8,835 bases of DNA, taken from Gammaproteobacteria bacterium (GTDB lineage Bacteria > Pseudomonadota > Gammaproteobacteria > UBA9214). Shown here in pieces: positions 1 to 6,434 of this stretch; position 1 is the first letter of the stretch; every line of letters begins with the position of its first letter. The DNA lies in NCBI GenBank assembly GCA_030599705.1, contig JAUVNM010000051.1, forward strand, positions 1 through 8,835, read 5' to 3'. Below the pieces are notes generated by a model. The model had not been told where the DNA came from. It saw only the letters and a list, made by a program, of their open reading frames with translations, and ran no database searches. The position numbers and the translations under genes were made by a program.

Positions 1-123
1 ATCAAGGCATTGGCCATCATGGAACAGAACGATACCAGTTATCTGTTTGTTGTAGATAACGGGCAGTACCAGGGGGCTGTTACCATCCAGTGCCTTGCCA
101 GGCTGTTTACCCGGCTGGGGTAG
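1..123 (+). CDS. CBS-domain protein, C-terminal fragment
   Basis: The frame is open from the first base and ends at TAG 121-123, giving the last 40 residues of a longer protein whose start is outside the window. The segment reads like the second half of a CBS domain: a helix ending in 'MEQNDTS', the strand 'YLFVVDNGQYQG' and then 'AVTIQCLARLF', matching the usual pattern of hydrophobic strand, V-D, turn, G-hydrophobic-V-T and helix. CBS pairs bind adenosyl ligands and regulate attached transporters, channels or enzymes. A glycine-betaine type ABC ATPase tail is one possibility, but too little is visible to decide. It converges on the histidine phosphatase gene and overlaps its 3' end by 17 nt. 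The domain call is fairly secure; the protein identity is unknown. Confidence 0.6.
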   Translation: MKALAIMEQNDTSYLFVVDNGQYQGAVTIQCLARLFTRLG

Positions 124-817
124 CCCGGGTGGATACTTCCGGCGCAGACTGTACATCCGTGGAAGCCACCGAGCCACCTGCGACAGGGCAGGACAAGGGG
201 ACCTCGATGACACCATCACGCACGAATCCGGACGGTTTACCCAGTTCGTCATAACGCACACAGGTGTTGCCATCAAACAGGAAATCGCCGATATAGCGGT
301 GTGATATTTTGTGCTTGAGATTGTCCGCATAGTCCAGACCGAGAAAATGGCTGACAAGCCCCCTGATGACACCCGCATGAACAACGACAAGAACCGTCCG
401 CCCTGGCTGTCTCATTGCCAGCAATGAAAGATAGCTGACGCTGCGCTGTTGCATCTGGCGGAAACTCTCGCCCCCCGGATATACAAAATCCGGGTCTTTC
501 TTGTGAAGCGGGTAGTGTTCGGCCACCCACTTCTTTTTCTTTTTGTACAGCTTCCCGTAGTTGACCTCATTCAGCGCCGGCGTGTCGTTAATGATCTGTA
601 TGCCCAGAAGTCTGGCATGAAACATCGCGGTCTGCCGGGACCGTTCCAGGTCACTTGAATAGACGGCATCGAAGCTGATCCCGTGTTCCCGCAACCGGTC
701 GCCGACGAAATCGACATCGGCCTTCCAGCCGCTGTCGCGCGGTGCATCCCCCCAGCCCAGGATCTGCTCAGACGCATTGATTATTGTTTTATAGTGCCGG
801 ACTATGATCGCACGCAT
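107..817 (-). CDS. divergent histidine phosphatase (phosphoglycerate-mutase-like)
   Basis: This 236-residue protein has the histidine phosphatase fold pattern. The N-terminal phospho-acceptor motif is 'IIVRHYKT' (R-H-Y, where the family normally has R-H-G), followed by 'YSSDLERSRQTA' with the conserved Arg, a 'YPGGESF' segment carrying the acid-containing loop, and 'VVVHAGVIRGL' as the second catalytic His region. Known members remove phosphate through a phosphohistidine intermediate, on substrates ranging from sugars to nucleotides and proteins. A run of five lysines (KLYKKKKKW) sits where relatives have a G-x-W-E-G motif. The last ~28 residues are low-complexity, Ser/Ala/Val/Pro-rich, and run into the convergent CBS gene. 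I chose the ATG at 817; a TTG two codons upstream (823) is also in frame. A 65-nt AT-rich gap separates it from the preceding gene, so it may have its own promoter. The substrate is unknown. Confidence 0.85.
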   Translation of the reverse strand: MRAIIVRHYKTIINASEQILGWGDAPRDSGWKADVDFVGDRLREHGISFDAVYSSDLERSRQTAMFHARLLGIQIINDTPALNEVNYGKLYKKKKKWVAEHYPLHKKDPDFVYPGGESFRQMQQRSVSYLSLLAMRQPGRTVLVVVHAGVIRGLVSHFLGLDYADNLKHKISHRYIGDFLFDGNTCVRYDELGKPSGFVRDGVIEVPLSCPVAGGSVASTDVQSAPEVSTRATPAG

Positions 818-882
818 ATCCAAAAAGATAACAAGTTATAACGATAATGTAAAAACCTTCTTAACAATGTCATTTACCAAGT
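818..882 (-). promoter_or_regulatory. AT-rich gap with possible promoter for the third histidine phosphatase
   Basis: This 65-nt gap is the longest between genes of the array and is clearly more AT-rich than its surroundings. On the minus strand two weak sigma70-like pairs can be read: TTAAGA (864-859), 18 nt, TATAAC (840-835); and TTTACA (853-848), 17 nt, TATCTT (830-825). The second would put transcription start almost at the ATG. No good Shine-Dalgarno sequence precedes the ATG at 817. A promoter here is plausible but unproven. Confidence 0.25.
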
Positions 883-1086
883 TCATCGTTTATCGTCCCT
901 GTCAGCGACCCGGCGCCTGTTCTGCTTCAGAAATTCCCAGACAGGCAGTGCTGTCATGCCGCCGATGACCCCCGCGAGGTAACTGGGCATGCCCGCCAGG
1001 AACAGTGCCTGCCATACCAGTCCGGCGATAAAACTGACCGCCACCATGGCAGCCAGGGTGATTACCAGTCGCTTCCATAGAGGCAT
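883..1086 (-). CDS. small two-helix membrane protein, unknown function
   Basis: This 67-residue protein starts at ATG 1086 and stops at TGA. It has a short basic N-terminus (MPLWKR) and a hydrophobic segment at about residues 7-30. A second, glycine-rich hydrophobic segment follows at about 34-52 (PSYLAGVIGGMTALPVWEFL), and the tail is strongly charged (KQNRRRVADRDDKR). The charge pattern suggests a helical hairpin in the inner membrane with both ends cytoplasmic. I do not recognise a family. It lies 38 nt downstream of the amphi-Trp gene in the same orientation, so it is probably co-transcribed and might anchor or regulate the soluble enzymes of the array. No strong ribosome site is visible. 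Support for its being real comes from position, membrane-protein composition and the lack of a better reading frame. Confidence 0.65.
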   Translation of the reverse strand: MPLWKRLVITLAAMVAVSFIAGLVWQALFLAGMPSYLAGVIGGMTALPVWEFLKQNRRRVADRDDKR

Positions 1087-1124
1087 GTAGTCCGGCCTGT
1101 CTCAGGAGTCACGGTTTGTTGTCA

Positions 1125-1394
1125 TCACTTCACGGACAAGCGTTTTTTCCTGTTTTCCGTATCTTCATCCACCTGCCAACTGATTCGGATATTGAACCGG
1201 TTGCGGTTCTCTTCCTGGGTGGCGCTAACCTTGAGATCCAGCAGACCCTCGGGCCGCATGATAATCTTGTCATCTTCATCGCTGAAGGTGATCTTCCCTT
1301 TCGCGATACCGCTGGTAATGGACTTCAGAATATCCTGTATGGATTTTTGGTCCTGCAGAGACTGGTGGCGGAAGTTTCTTTTCCTGCTTCTCAT
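1125..1394 (-). CDS. amphi-Trp domain-type small protein
   Basis: This 89-residue soluble protein begins with a very basic stretch (MRSRKRNFRHQ). It continues with a helix (SIQDILKSITSGIAKGKITF), an acidic turn (SDEDDKIIMRPEG), a strand (LLDLKVSATQEENRN) and a final strand 'FNIRISWQ', ending in a basic tail. The layout of helix, G-x-I/V-x-F, P-x-G, alternating strand and terminal I-x-W is what I recall for the amphi-Trp domain, a small domain of unknown biochemical role reported near HprK-related kinase and ATP-grasp genes. The start ATG is 5 nt after the TAA of the metallophosphoesterase gene, consistent with translational coupling. An AAGGGA at about 14 nt is too distant to be a standard ribosome site. 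The family assignment rests on remembered sequence style, and the molecular function is unknown. Confidence 0.7.
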   Translation of the reverse strand: MRSRKRNFRHQSLQDQKSIQDILKSITSGIAKGKITFSDEDDKIIMRPEGLLDLKVSATQEENRNRFNIRISWQVDEDTENRKKRLSVK

Positions 1395-1399
1395 ATTTG

Positions 1400-2731
1400 T
1401 TACAGATCCCTTGCCGGCACAAACACCTTTACATAAGGATAGTCGGTACTGACACCCATCACCAGCCCTTCGGGCCTGAAGATGGTGACCGCTGCACCCT
1501 GCCCTTCAAGCCCCTCCTTTTTTCTTGAATTGCAATCCAGCGTAGTATCACATTCAAAATTGACGAGGCCTTTCCTGAGCATGACCCGTTGCCCGTGCAG
1601 CAGGTTACGATGTCCGTGAACTATGGCATGCACACCGCTCTTCTTTCTGAGCTGCTTGACACCATACCGGGTCAGGGGCATATCGATTGGACGGTACTTG
1701 GTACGAATGATATTGGCCATGGGACCATAGTAGAAATCAAACGGGTCCCGGTACATCTGTTTCCGGAATTTCCGGTTAATATATCTCATGCCTTTTTCAC
1801 TGATCAGTTTGGCCATTCGATCATCGACACCGGCATGGACAAAAATAAATGAACCTTCACGGCAACCCAGCTTCATGCGCTTGTAAAACCACGCGTACTC
1901 GCCTTTTGAATGTAAAAACAACTCCTGCCATTTCCTGGCGGCCGCATACACCATGCGCAGGGAAAGTCCTGCCTGCTCGCAATCCGCTTCAAAATCCACC
2001 AGCTTCCTGCGTAATCTCTGCACCTCGCGCTCGATGGTCGAATCCGGCATCGCCCATGCGGCCAGTTGCGGAAACTCCCGGAACCAGCTTTTCGACGGAT
2101 ACAGCCGGCGTCTGCATTCACGGTTACCCGGTACACCGTGCAATGCATTTTTTCCCTGCAGATACCGGTCACGGATCTCGGTCAGAAAAGGCACCATCTT
2201 GGGCCCCATGCGAATAAAAAAATGGTCGATTCTGGGGTCCGGTTCCATCCCGGCCGCCCGTATACCAAGCATCATGCGAATATCATGATTACCGGCCAGC
2301 AGTTGCACATCACCGCCACGATCGATCAACCGTCGGATAACACGTAATAACCGCAGGGTACTCGGACCCTTGTCGAAACAATCACCGCCAATGAGAAACC
2401 GCGCCTTGCGGCCGTCCCTGGTAAGCCTGAAATCCTTGTCCCGTGGCCCGGTCTTCTTCACTCCGCCGGAGGCAACCAGCGAGGCCATGAAGGCATCTGC
2501 ATCGGCATGCAAATCGGAGATGAAATACACGGTGCGTTTCGGCCACTTCCACGGGTCCTCGCCGATGGCCTTGCGCATTTCCTGTGCATAGGCCGCACTG
2601 TGGTACCTGTCTTTCCTGACGGAATGCTGTTTTCCCAGCATCCACACCTGCCCCTGCCCCGGGAGGTTCGCCTCGATCCAGGACTCCCCCTGATATCGTG
2701 GCAGGTATTTACATAAATTCTCCAGTTGCAT
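1400..2731 (-). CDS. calcineurin-like metallophosphoesterase
   Basis: This 443-residue protein contains all the metal-binding motifs of the calcineurin-like phosphoesterase superfamily in order: 'ISDLHAD' (D73, H75), 'IGGDCFDKG' (D117, D120), 'LAGNHD' (N148, H149), 'FVHAG' (H299) and 'VHGHRN' (H372, H374). These residues normally hold a dinuclear metal centre that hydrolyses phosphomonoesters or diesters, including nucleotide and protein substrates. About 150 residues separate GNHD from VHAG and form a basic, Trp/Tyr-rich helical insertion, larger than in compact members such as ApaH. The ~60 residues before the catalytic domain match nothing I know. The open frame reaches back to 2845, but that would run deep into the upstream gene. 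The ATG at 2731 is 14 nt after that gene's TAG and begins the natural-looking sequence MQLENL. No signal peptide is seen, so it is probably cytoplasmic. The substrate is unknown. Confidence 0.9.
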   Translation of the reverse strand: MQLENLCKYLPRYQGESWIEANLPGQGQVWMLGKQHSVRKDRYHSAAYAQEMRKAIGEDPWKWPKRTVYFISDLHADADAFMASLVASGGVKKTGPRDKDFRLTRDGRKARFLIGGDCFDKGPSTLRLLRVIRRLIDRGGDVQLLAGNHDIRMMLGIRAAGMEPDPRIDHFFIRMGPKMVPFLTEIRDRYLQGKNALHGVPGNRECRRRLYPSKSWFREFPQLAAWAMPDSTIEREVQRLRRKLVDFEADCEQAGLSLRMVYAAARKWQELFLHSKGEYAWFYKRMKLGCREGSFIFVHAGVDDRMAKLISEKGMRYINRKFRKQMYRDPFDFYYGPMANIIRTKYRPIDMPLTRYGVKQLRKKSGVHAIVHGHRNLLHGQRVMLRKGLVNFECDTTLDCNSRKKEGLEGQGAAVTIFRPEGLVMGVSTDYPYVKVFVPARDL

Positions 2732-2745
2732 GAGCGGTTTTCCGT

Positions 2746-3447
2746 CTAGTCTGTGAACTGGCTGGACTCCGGACGCAGCTTCCATTCTCCCCCGACATGG
2801 CGCCATTGCCCCCCGGACAGGTACTCGATGAGTATCGGTCGGCAATGGTGCATGCTGAGTTGCGCGAGTTGCTCAATCCCGAGCACACCAAGATGGTATG
2901 CCGCATGACGAAAGGCAGCCCCATGGCCTACGAAGACCTTTACACTGTCATTGCTTTCACGCGGCAGTGCCGCCATGCATTGTGCCAGGTGAACAGCCAC
3001 CCGCTCCCCTGCCTCCAGCAAGGATTCGGCGCCCTGCAACGGCAAGCGGTAATGACTGTCCATCTTCCAGTCAGCGGGCGGATCGGAAACACGCGGGTCC
3101 TGGTGCAGGACCGCCTCAATCTGTGCCCTGGTGAGATTGGCCAGGCAGCCGACACCTCTTTCAGCCAGCTCGTCATGACTTTCGATACACGGCGTGGATG
3201 CAGCCAGGTCAGCAAGCCTGTCTGCAAATATCACGGCCGTCTGCCAGGCACGCAGCATGCGGGATGAATCAATGGAAGGCAGCAGGGTCCAGTCATTCCG
3301 GGCGATCAAGTCATGCAGGCCTTGCGCACCTTCCTGCGCCTGGGTTTCTCCTGCGCTGTTGAGCGGCCACGGTTGGTGGGCACTGGGGGTATCCGCTAAC
3401 TGGTGATAATCGCCATGTCGAACCAGCGCTGCAATCAATCTGGCCAT
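2746..3447 (-). CDS. histidine phosphatase family protein
   Basis: This 233-residue histidine phosphatase has an intact catalytic set: 'LVRHGDY' (RHG at residues 10-12), 'DSSRMLRAWQTA' with the phosphate-binding Arg, 'LAERGVG' as the likely acid loop, and 'VFVGHGAAFRH' with the second catalytic His. The region between the acid loop and the last motif (about residues 105-155) differs from both SixA and phosphoglycerate mutases. It includes a 'PPADWKMDSHYRLPLQGAES' segment that may shape substrate choice. It is 3 nt downstream of the SixA-Nudix gene and 14 nt upstream of the metallophosphoesterase gene, so co-expression is very likely. The start ATG 3447 is directly preceded by TGAGGT, which is too close for normal Shine-Dalgarno spacing, so re-initiation after the upstream gene is probable. 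The substrate is unknown. Confidence 0.88.
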   Translation of the reverse strand: MARLIAALVRHGDYHQLADTPSAHQPWPLNSAGETQAQEGAQGLHDLIARNDWTLLPSIDSSRMLRAWQTAVIFADRLADLAASTPCIESHDELAERGVGCLANLTRAQIEAVLHQDPRVSDPPADWKMDSHYRLPLQGAESLLEAGERVAVHLAQCMAALPRESNDSVKVFVGHGAAFRHAAYHLGVLGIEQLAQLSMHHCRPILIEYLSGGQWRHVGGEWKLRPESSQFTD

Positions 3448-3450
3448 ACC

Positions 3451-4410
3451 TCAGAACATGGCCTCCAGTTTTTTGACCAGGGGCCGCAGTTCTTCCTGTT
3501 TCAGCTGCCTGGCCGCTTGTTCCGGTGTAACCCATACACGCCCCCGGTGATTTTCCTCCCACTCTTCTTCCGGTATGAGGCGGGTTACTTTCATGGGATA
3601 GACCGCCACGGTACAGGTGGCCCCCCATTTCTCACAGGTATAACTGCCGAGCGCGGTTTCTGCGACCTCCCCTTCAATACCCGCCTCCTCCAGCGCCTCC
3701 TTCGCGGCCGATTCCCGGGGAGAAAGACCGGGGTCCTTGATGCCCTTCGGGACCACCAGATGATTCTTTTTACTGGATGCGATGACCAGTATTTCCGCTT
3801 TCCCGTCACGCACACGGTACGGGATCACGGAGGACTGGGTATAGTAGTAAGCCGGCCGGTCACGCCATTCCTTGCCATCCGGCGCCGGGTAGGGAAACTT
3901 CTTCGGTAGCGTTTCAGGACGCGTAATGGAATCCAGGTGCGCGCATCCGGCTACCAGTGCACGCCAGTCCGCCGGCATCTGCAGCCTGGCCAGGGTCGCC
4001 GTCGGCAGGAGTTTGCCGTCTTCCGGCACCGGAACCGCGGCGCTCGCCAGCCAGACAAGCAGTTCTTCCAGTCCCGGGTTATGCCCTACCAGCATGACCC
4101 GGACTGCGGACTCCGGGCAATCACCAAGCACCGCAAGCAATTCAGTTATACCGGCCGCGTACATGCGCTCGTCACGCTGTATCCCCGCGTCGCCGTTACC
4201 CATGGCCTTGCAGGCCTTCTGGGCAGTAACCAGTGCGCGTTCCGCGGGTGAGGTAACAATCAGGTCGGGTACCATCTTCTGCTGCGCGAGCCATACCCCG
4301 ATGCGCTGGGCGCCACGTTTACCGCGGTCCTTCAGTGGCCGGTGATAATCATCGCCACCGACACCCCAGTCGGACTTGCCGTGGCGCAGCAGCAGGAGTT
4401 CACGTGTCAT
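3451..4410 (-). CDS. SixA-type histidine phosphatase fused to Nudix hydrolase
   Basis: This 319-residue protein has two domains. Residues 1-165 are SixA-like: 'LLLLRHGKSDW' (RHG at 9-11), 'TSPAERALVTAQ' with the conserved Arg, and 'MLVGHNPGLEEL' with the second His at 110. Residues ~185-319 form a Nudix domain with the box at 223-245. The metal-binding core 'KEALEEAGI' is present (Lys for the usual Arg), but the upstream box Glu is replaced by Leu229. The lead-in 'VVPKGIKDPGLSPRESAA' resembles the subgroup that cleaves dinucleoside or inositol polyphosphates. Mycobacterial MutT1 joins the same two folds in the opposite order, Nudix first. Stepwise pyrophosphate cleavage followed by phosphate removal by one polypeptide is a reasonable inference. 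The start ATG has a strong GGAGGTG seven nt upstream (4424-4418), and the gene follows the kinase gene by 24 nt. Confidence 0.9.
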   Translation of the reverse strand: MTRELLLLRHGKSDWGVGGDDYHRPLKDRGKRGAQRIGVWLAQQKMVPDLIVTSPAERALVTAQKACKAMGNGDAGIQRDERMYAAGITELLAVLGDCPESAVRVMLVGHNPGLEELLVWLASAAVPVPEDGKLLPTATLARLQMPADWRALVAGCAHLDSITRPETLPKKFPYPAPDGKEWRDRPAYYYTQSSVIPYRVRDGKAEILVIASSKKNHLVVPKGIKDPGLSPRESAAKEALEEAGIEGEVAETALGSYTCEKWGATCTVAVYPMKVTRLIPEEEWEENHRGRVWVTPEQAARQLKQEELRPLVKKLEAMF

Positions 4411-4434
4411 GGCAGTTCACCTCCCGGTTTCAGG

Positions 4435-5523
4435 TCAGGCCAGCAGCTCATGCAGACAACGATCTGACATGGCGGAAAAATCAATCCGTCCCCTGACCAC
4501 GTAGACGGCCATATCTTTCAGTGTATCCAGATAGGCCGATTCATCAAGGGCTGTCGTGTCCTGCAGGAAGGTGCCATCCGGATACTGGTAAAACGGACCG
4601 GGAGATTTCATCAAGGCGCCCAGCAGGTCACGCTGCGCTGCCAGGTCCACCTGCTCGACTACCAGCTCCCTGTCACCATCACGCTGCCAGTCCAGTATCA
4701 GGAAGGCCGCCAGGGGGGCCTCCGCTACAATCCGCCCGGGTCCGTAGACCCTGTCGATATGAACATCGTATTTTTCCTCCAGTTCCCAAAGCTCCGCAGC
4801 TGGCAGCTGCCGCAGGGCCGCGCGCTGTTGTGCCGGAATCAGGCTGTGCAATTTTCGATTATGGACGATGGTACCGGGATTGATGCGCGGCAATTTCGGT
4901 ATACCGCGCGCCAGTGTCCGCTCGGAACCGGCATGGACGAACAAACGATCATTGGTCAGGTAGGATACCTCGTCATTATCGAGCAGATGCAGCATCAGGG
5001 TTGACTTGCCGCCGCCGGAGAACCCGGCAATCCCGAGACCCTTGCCACGGTAGACGAGCCCCGCGGCATGACAGATCAGCCAGCCCCGGTTTTGCAGCCA
5101 GTTCATATACTGGGAGTTGATGAAGTTGATCACCTGGTTGTCATAGTTCCTGCAGGGCCCGGCGGCGATCCGGTGACTCTCGCTTTGCAGAAAAACCATC
5201 CCGGTGCGCACCTTGCGAACCAGGCGTCCGCCCGGCAAGTCTACAAAGGAATCCTTGCGCCCGGTCTTGCCCGGCTCGCGTTTCCAGTCAATAAAATCAA
5301 TATCCAGCTCCGGCGCAGCGCGTTCGATGGCAATGATGTCGAGGTCAGGCATCATTGCGTTGCTTGCGACATGCGAGAAATAATCGGCAAGACCTGCCAG
5401 CAGTGCCACAGAGTTGGAGCGCAGCCTCAGCATGCATTCGCCGAGCGCAAGATACAGTTCGTCAGTGCACAAACATGCCCCATCCTGTAATGCACTCGCG
5501 GCAGATTCTACTGTGTAGTCCAT
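4435..5523 (-). CDS. HprK-related P-loop kinase (HprK-related kinase B type)
   Basis: This 362-residue protein resembles the C-terminal catalytic half of HPr kinase/phosphorylase. 'CHAAGLVYRGKGLGIAG' leads into a Walker A at residues 167-175 (GFSGGGKST), followed by 'SYLTNDRLFV' (N191, D192), which corresponds to the acidic catalytic segment of HprK. Downstream, 'IPKLPRINPGTIV' and 'GPGRIVAEAPLAAFLILDW' are what I recall from the HprK-related kinase B family of the so-called GAK locus. The N-terminal ~145 residues are not the HprK N-terminal domain. True HprK phosphorylates Ser46 of HPr; no HPr gene is nearby, so the substrate is probably different. GTG 5547 overlaps the ATP-grasp stop and would add eight residues, but it has no ribosome site. 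ATG 5523 has GGGAG six nt upstream and is preferred. The pairing with the ATP-grasp gene is the core of the locus. Confidence 0.88.
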   Translation of the reverse strand: MDYTVESAASALQDGACLCTDELYLALGECMLRLRSNSVALLAGLADYFSHVASNAMMPDLDIIAIERAAPELDIDFIDWKREPGKTGRKDSFVDLPGGRLVRKVRTGMVFLQSESHRIAAGPCRNYDNQVINFINSQYMNWLQNRGWLICHAAGLVYRGKGLGIAGFSGGGKSTLMLHLLDNDEVSYLTNDRLFVHAGSERTLARGIPKLPRINPGTIVHNRKLHSLIPAQQRAALRQLPAAELWELEEKYDVHIDRVYGPGRIVAEAPLAAFLILDWQRDGDRELVVEQVDLAAQRDLLGALMKSPGPFYQYPDGTFLQDTTALDESAYLDTLKDMAVYVVRGRIDFSAMSDRCLHELLA

Positions 5524-5529
5524 CGTCGT

Positions 5530-5534
5530 CTCCC
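5530..5534 (-). promoter_or_regulatory. ribosome binding site deciding the kinase start
   Basis: GGGAG on the minus strand lies six nt before ATG 5523. The in-frame GTG at 5547, which overlaps the upstream stop as GTGA, has no such site, so the ATG is the better start. Confidence 0.55.
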
Positions 5535-5543
5535 GTCTCTTTC

Positions 5544-6434
5544 TCACACCGACAATTGACGCAGCACATATTCTGCATACAACCCGGCGGCATCGATGCC
5601 AATGCCGTCCCGGGCCCCGCGGAATCCTCCAAAGGCGGACACCTCGAAAACAATCGGGCCGGTGTCTGTTTCGGCAACATCGACTGTGGTGAAATCCATG
5701 TCAAACAGCGCCTGGGCGTGCCGCGCAAGTTCGACCACGGCAGCCGCCGGTGTATGCGCGGCATACCGGCCCCCGCTGTGTATGGTCGTGTTCCAGGCAG
5801 CGTCACTCGACACCCGGGCATAACTGCCGAGATATTCGCCATCCAGGAACACCAGCCCCAGGTCCCGGCCCGGCAGGTCGATTTTCTGCTGGATATACAT
5901 CACGGGATTCTCTGCCTGGAAGGCGCGAATTTGCCGTTCGATCTCACGGCGGTCCCGGCCTGCGTCGATCACACACATGCCGCGCGCCTTGGTGGAGTAC
6001 AGGGGTTTGAAAACGGCACTGCCAAAATCCTGGACGGCTGTCAGCGCCGCCCCGACATCCCCGGTGACCCGGGTTGCCGGCATCGGGATACCGGCATTGC
6101 GCAGGGTTACGGTACAGCTCAACCGGTCGATCAGCCGCAGGATATTCAAGGGCCGGCTGAATACCCGGACCCCGGCCTGCTCGGCGACCCGCAGCAGCTC
6201 CAGACGGTCCAGCGTCGCCGGACTGTAGCTGGCACTGATCTTCTTGATGATCAGTGCATCCAGCCGGCATAAATCCACATCCTGGAACATCAGGCGCTGC
6301 CGCTCCAGGTCCAGACAGACCTCATTCATATCGATCACCAGCCGGTAACCGGTCCTTTCCTCAACGGCATCGGCCAGGATTTCCGTGGACCATTTTCCCG
6401 GTATGCCGACAACACCGATCCTGGATTCAGCCAA
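5544..6434 (-). CDS. RimK-like ATP-grasp enzyme of the GAK-system type
   Basis: This 296-residue ATP-grasp protein has an N-terminal pre-ATP-grasp domain (residues 1-~100, starting RIGVVGIPGKWS). The ATP-binding region includes 'GSAVFKPLYSTKARGM' (K143), the hinge 'VMYIQQKIDLPGRDLGLVF' and 'WNTTIHSGGRY'. The metal-binding end is 'GPIVFEVSAFGGFRG' with E264. RimK relatives have E-V-N in that last motif; here it is E-V-S, a feature I recall for the ATP-grasp partner of HprK-related kinase B. Such enzymes ligate a carboxylate to an amine through an acyl phosphate, often adding amino acids to peptides, cofactors or metabolites; the substrates here are unknown. The start is a TTG inside the last codons of the preceding gene (8-nt overlap), with AGGGAG seven nt upstream, and no in-frame ATG lies nearby. 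This implies tight translational coupling. Confidence 0.88.
   Translation of the reverse strand: MAESRIGVVGIPGKWSTEILADAVEERTGYRLVIDMNEVCLDLERQRLMFQDVDLCRLDALIIKKISASYSPATLDRLELLRVAEQAGVRVFSRPLNILRLIDRLSCTVTLRNAGIPMPATRVTGDVGAALTAVQDFGSAVFKPLYSTKARGMCVIDAGRDRREIERQIRAFQAENPVMYIQQKIDLPGRDLGLVFLDGEYLGSYARVSSDAAWNTTIHSGGRYAAHTPAAAVVELARHAQALFDMDFTTVDVAETDTGPIVFEVSAFGGFRGARDGIGIDAAGLYAEYVLRQLSV

Noticed and set aside
110..129. Small GC-rich hairpin (CCCGGCT with AGCCCGGG, one bulge) over the convergent stops
   Set aside because: There is no T-tract on either side and a bulge in the stem, so it is not supportable as a terminator.
2732..2845. 38-codon N-terminal extension of the metallophosphoesterase
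   Set aside because: It would overlap the upstream phosphatase gene by about 100 nt and reads as an out-of-frame Arg/Pro/Gly-rich translation; ATG 2731 fits the gene spacing.
2797..3267. Plus-strand open frame of 156 codons
   Set aside because: It is antisense to the intact histidine phosphatase gene and has no recognisable motifs.
3403..3909. Plus-strand open frame of 168 codons
   Set aside because: It is antisense to the Nudix half of the SixA-Nudix gene and shows no family signal.
5355..6272. Long plus-strand open frame of about 305 codons
   Set aside because: It lies antisense across the junction of the ATP-grasp and kinase genes, which both show clear family motifs; its protein is Pro/Arg/His-rich with no recognisable domain, as expected from a GC-rich antisense frame.
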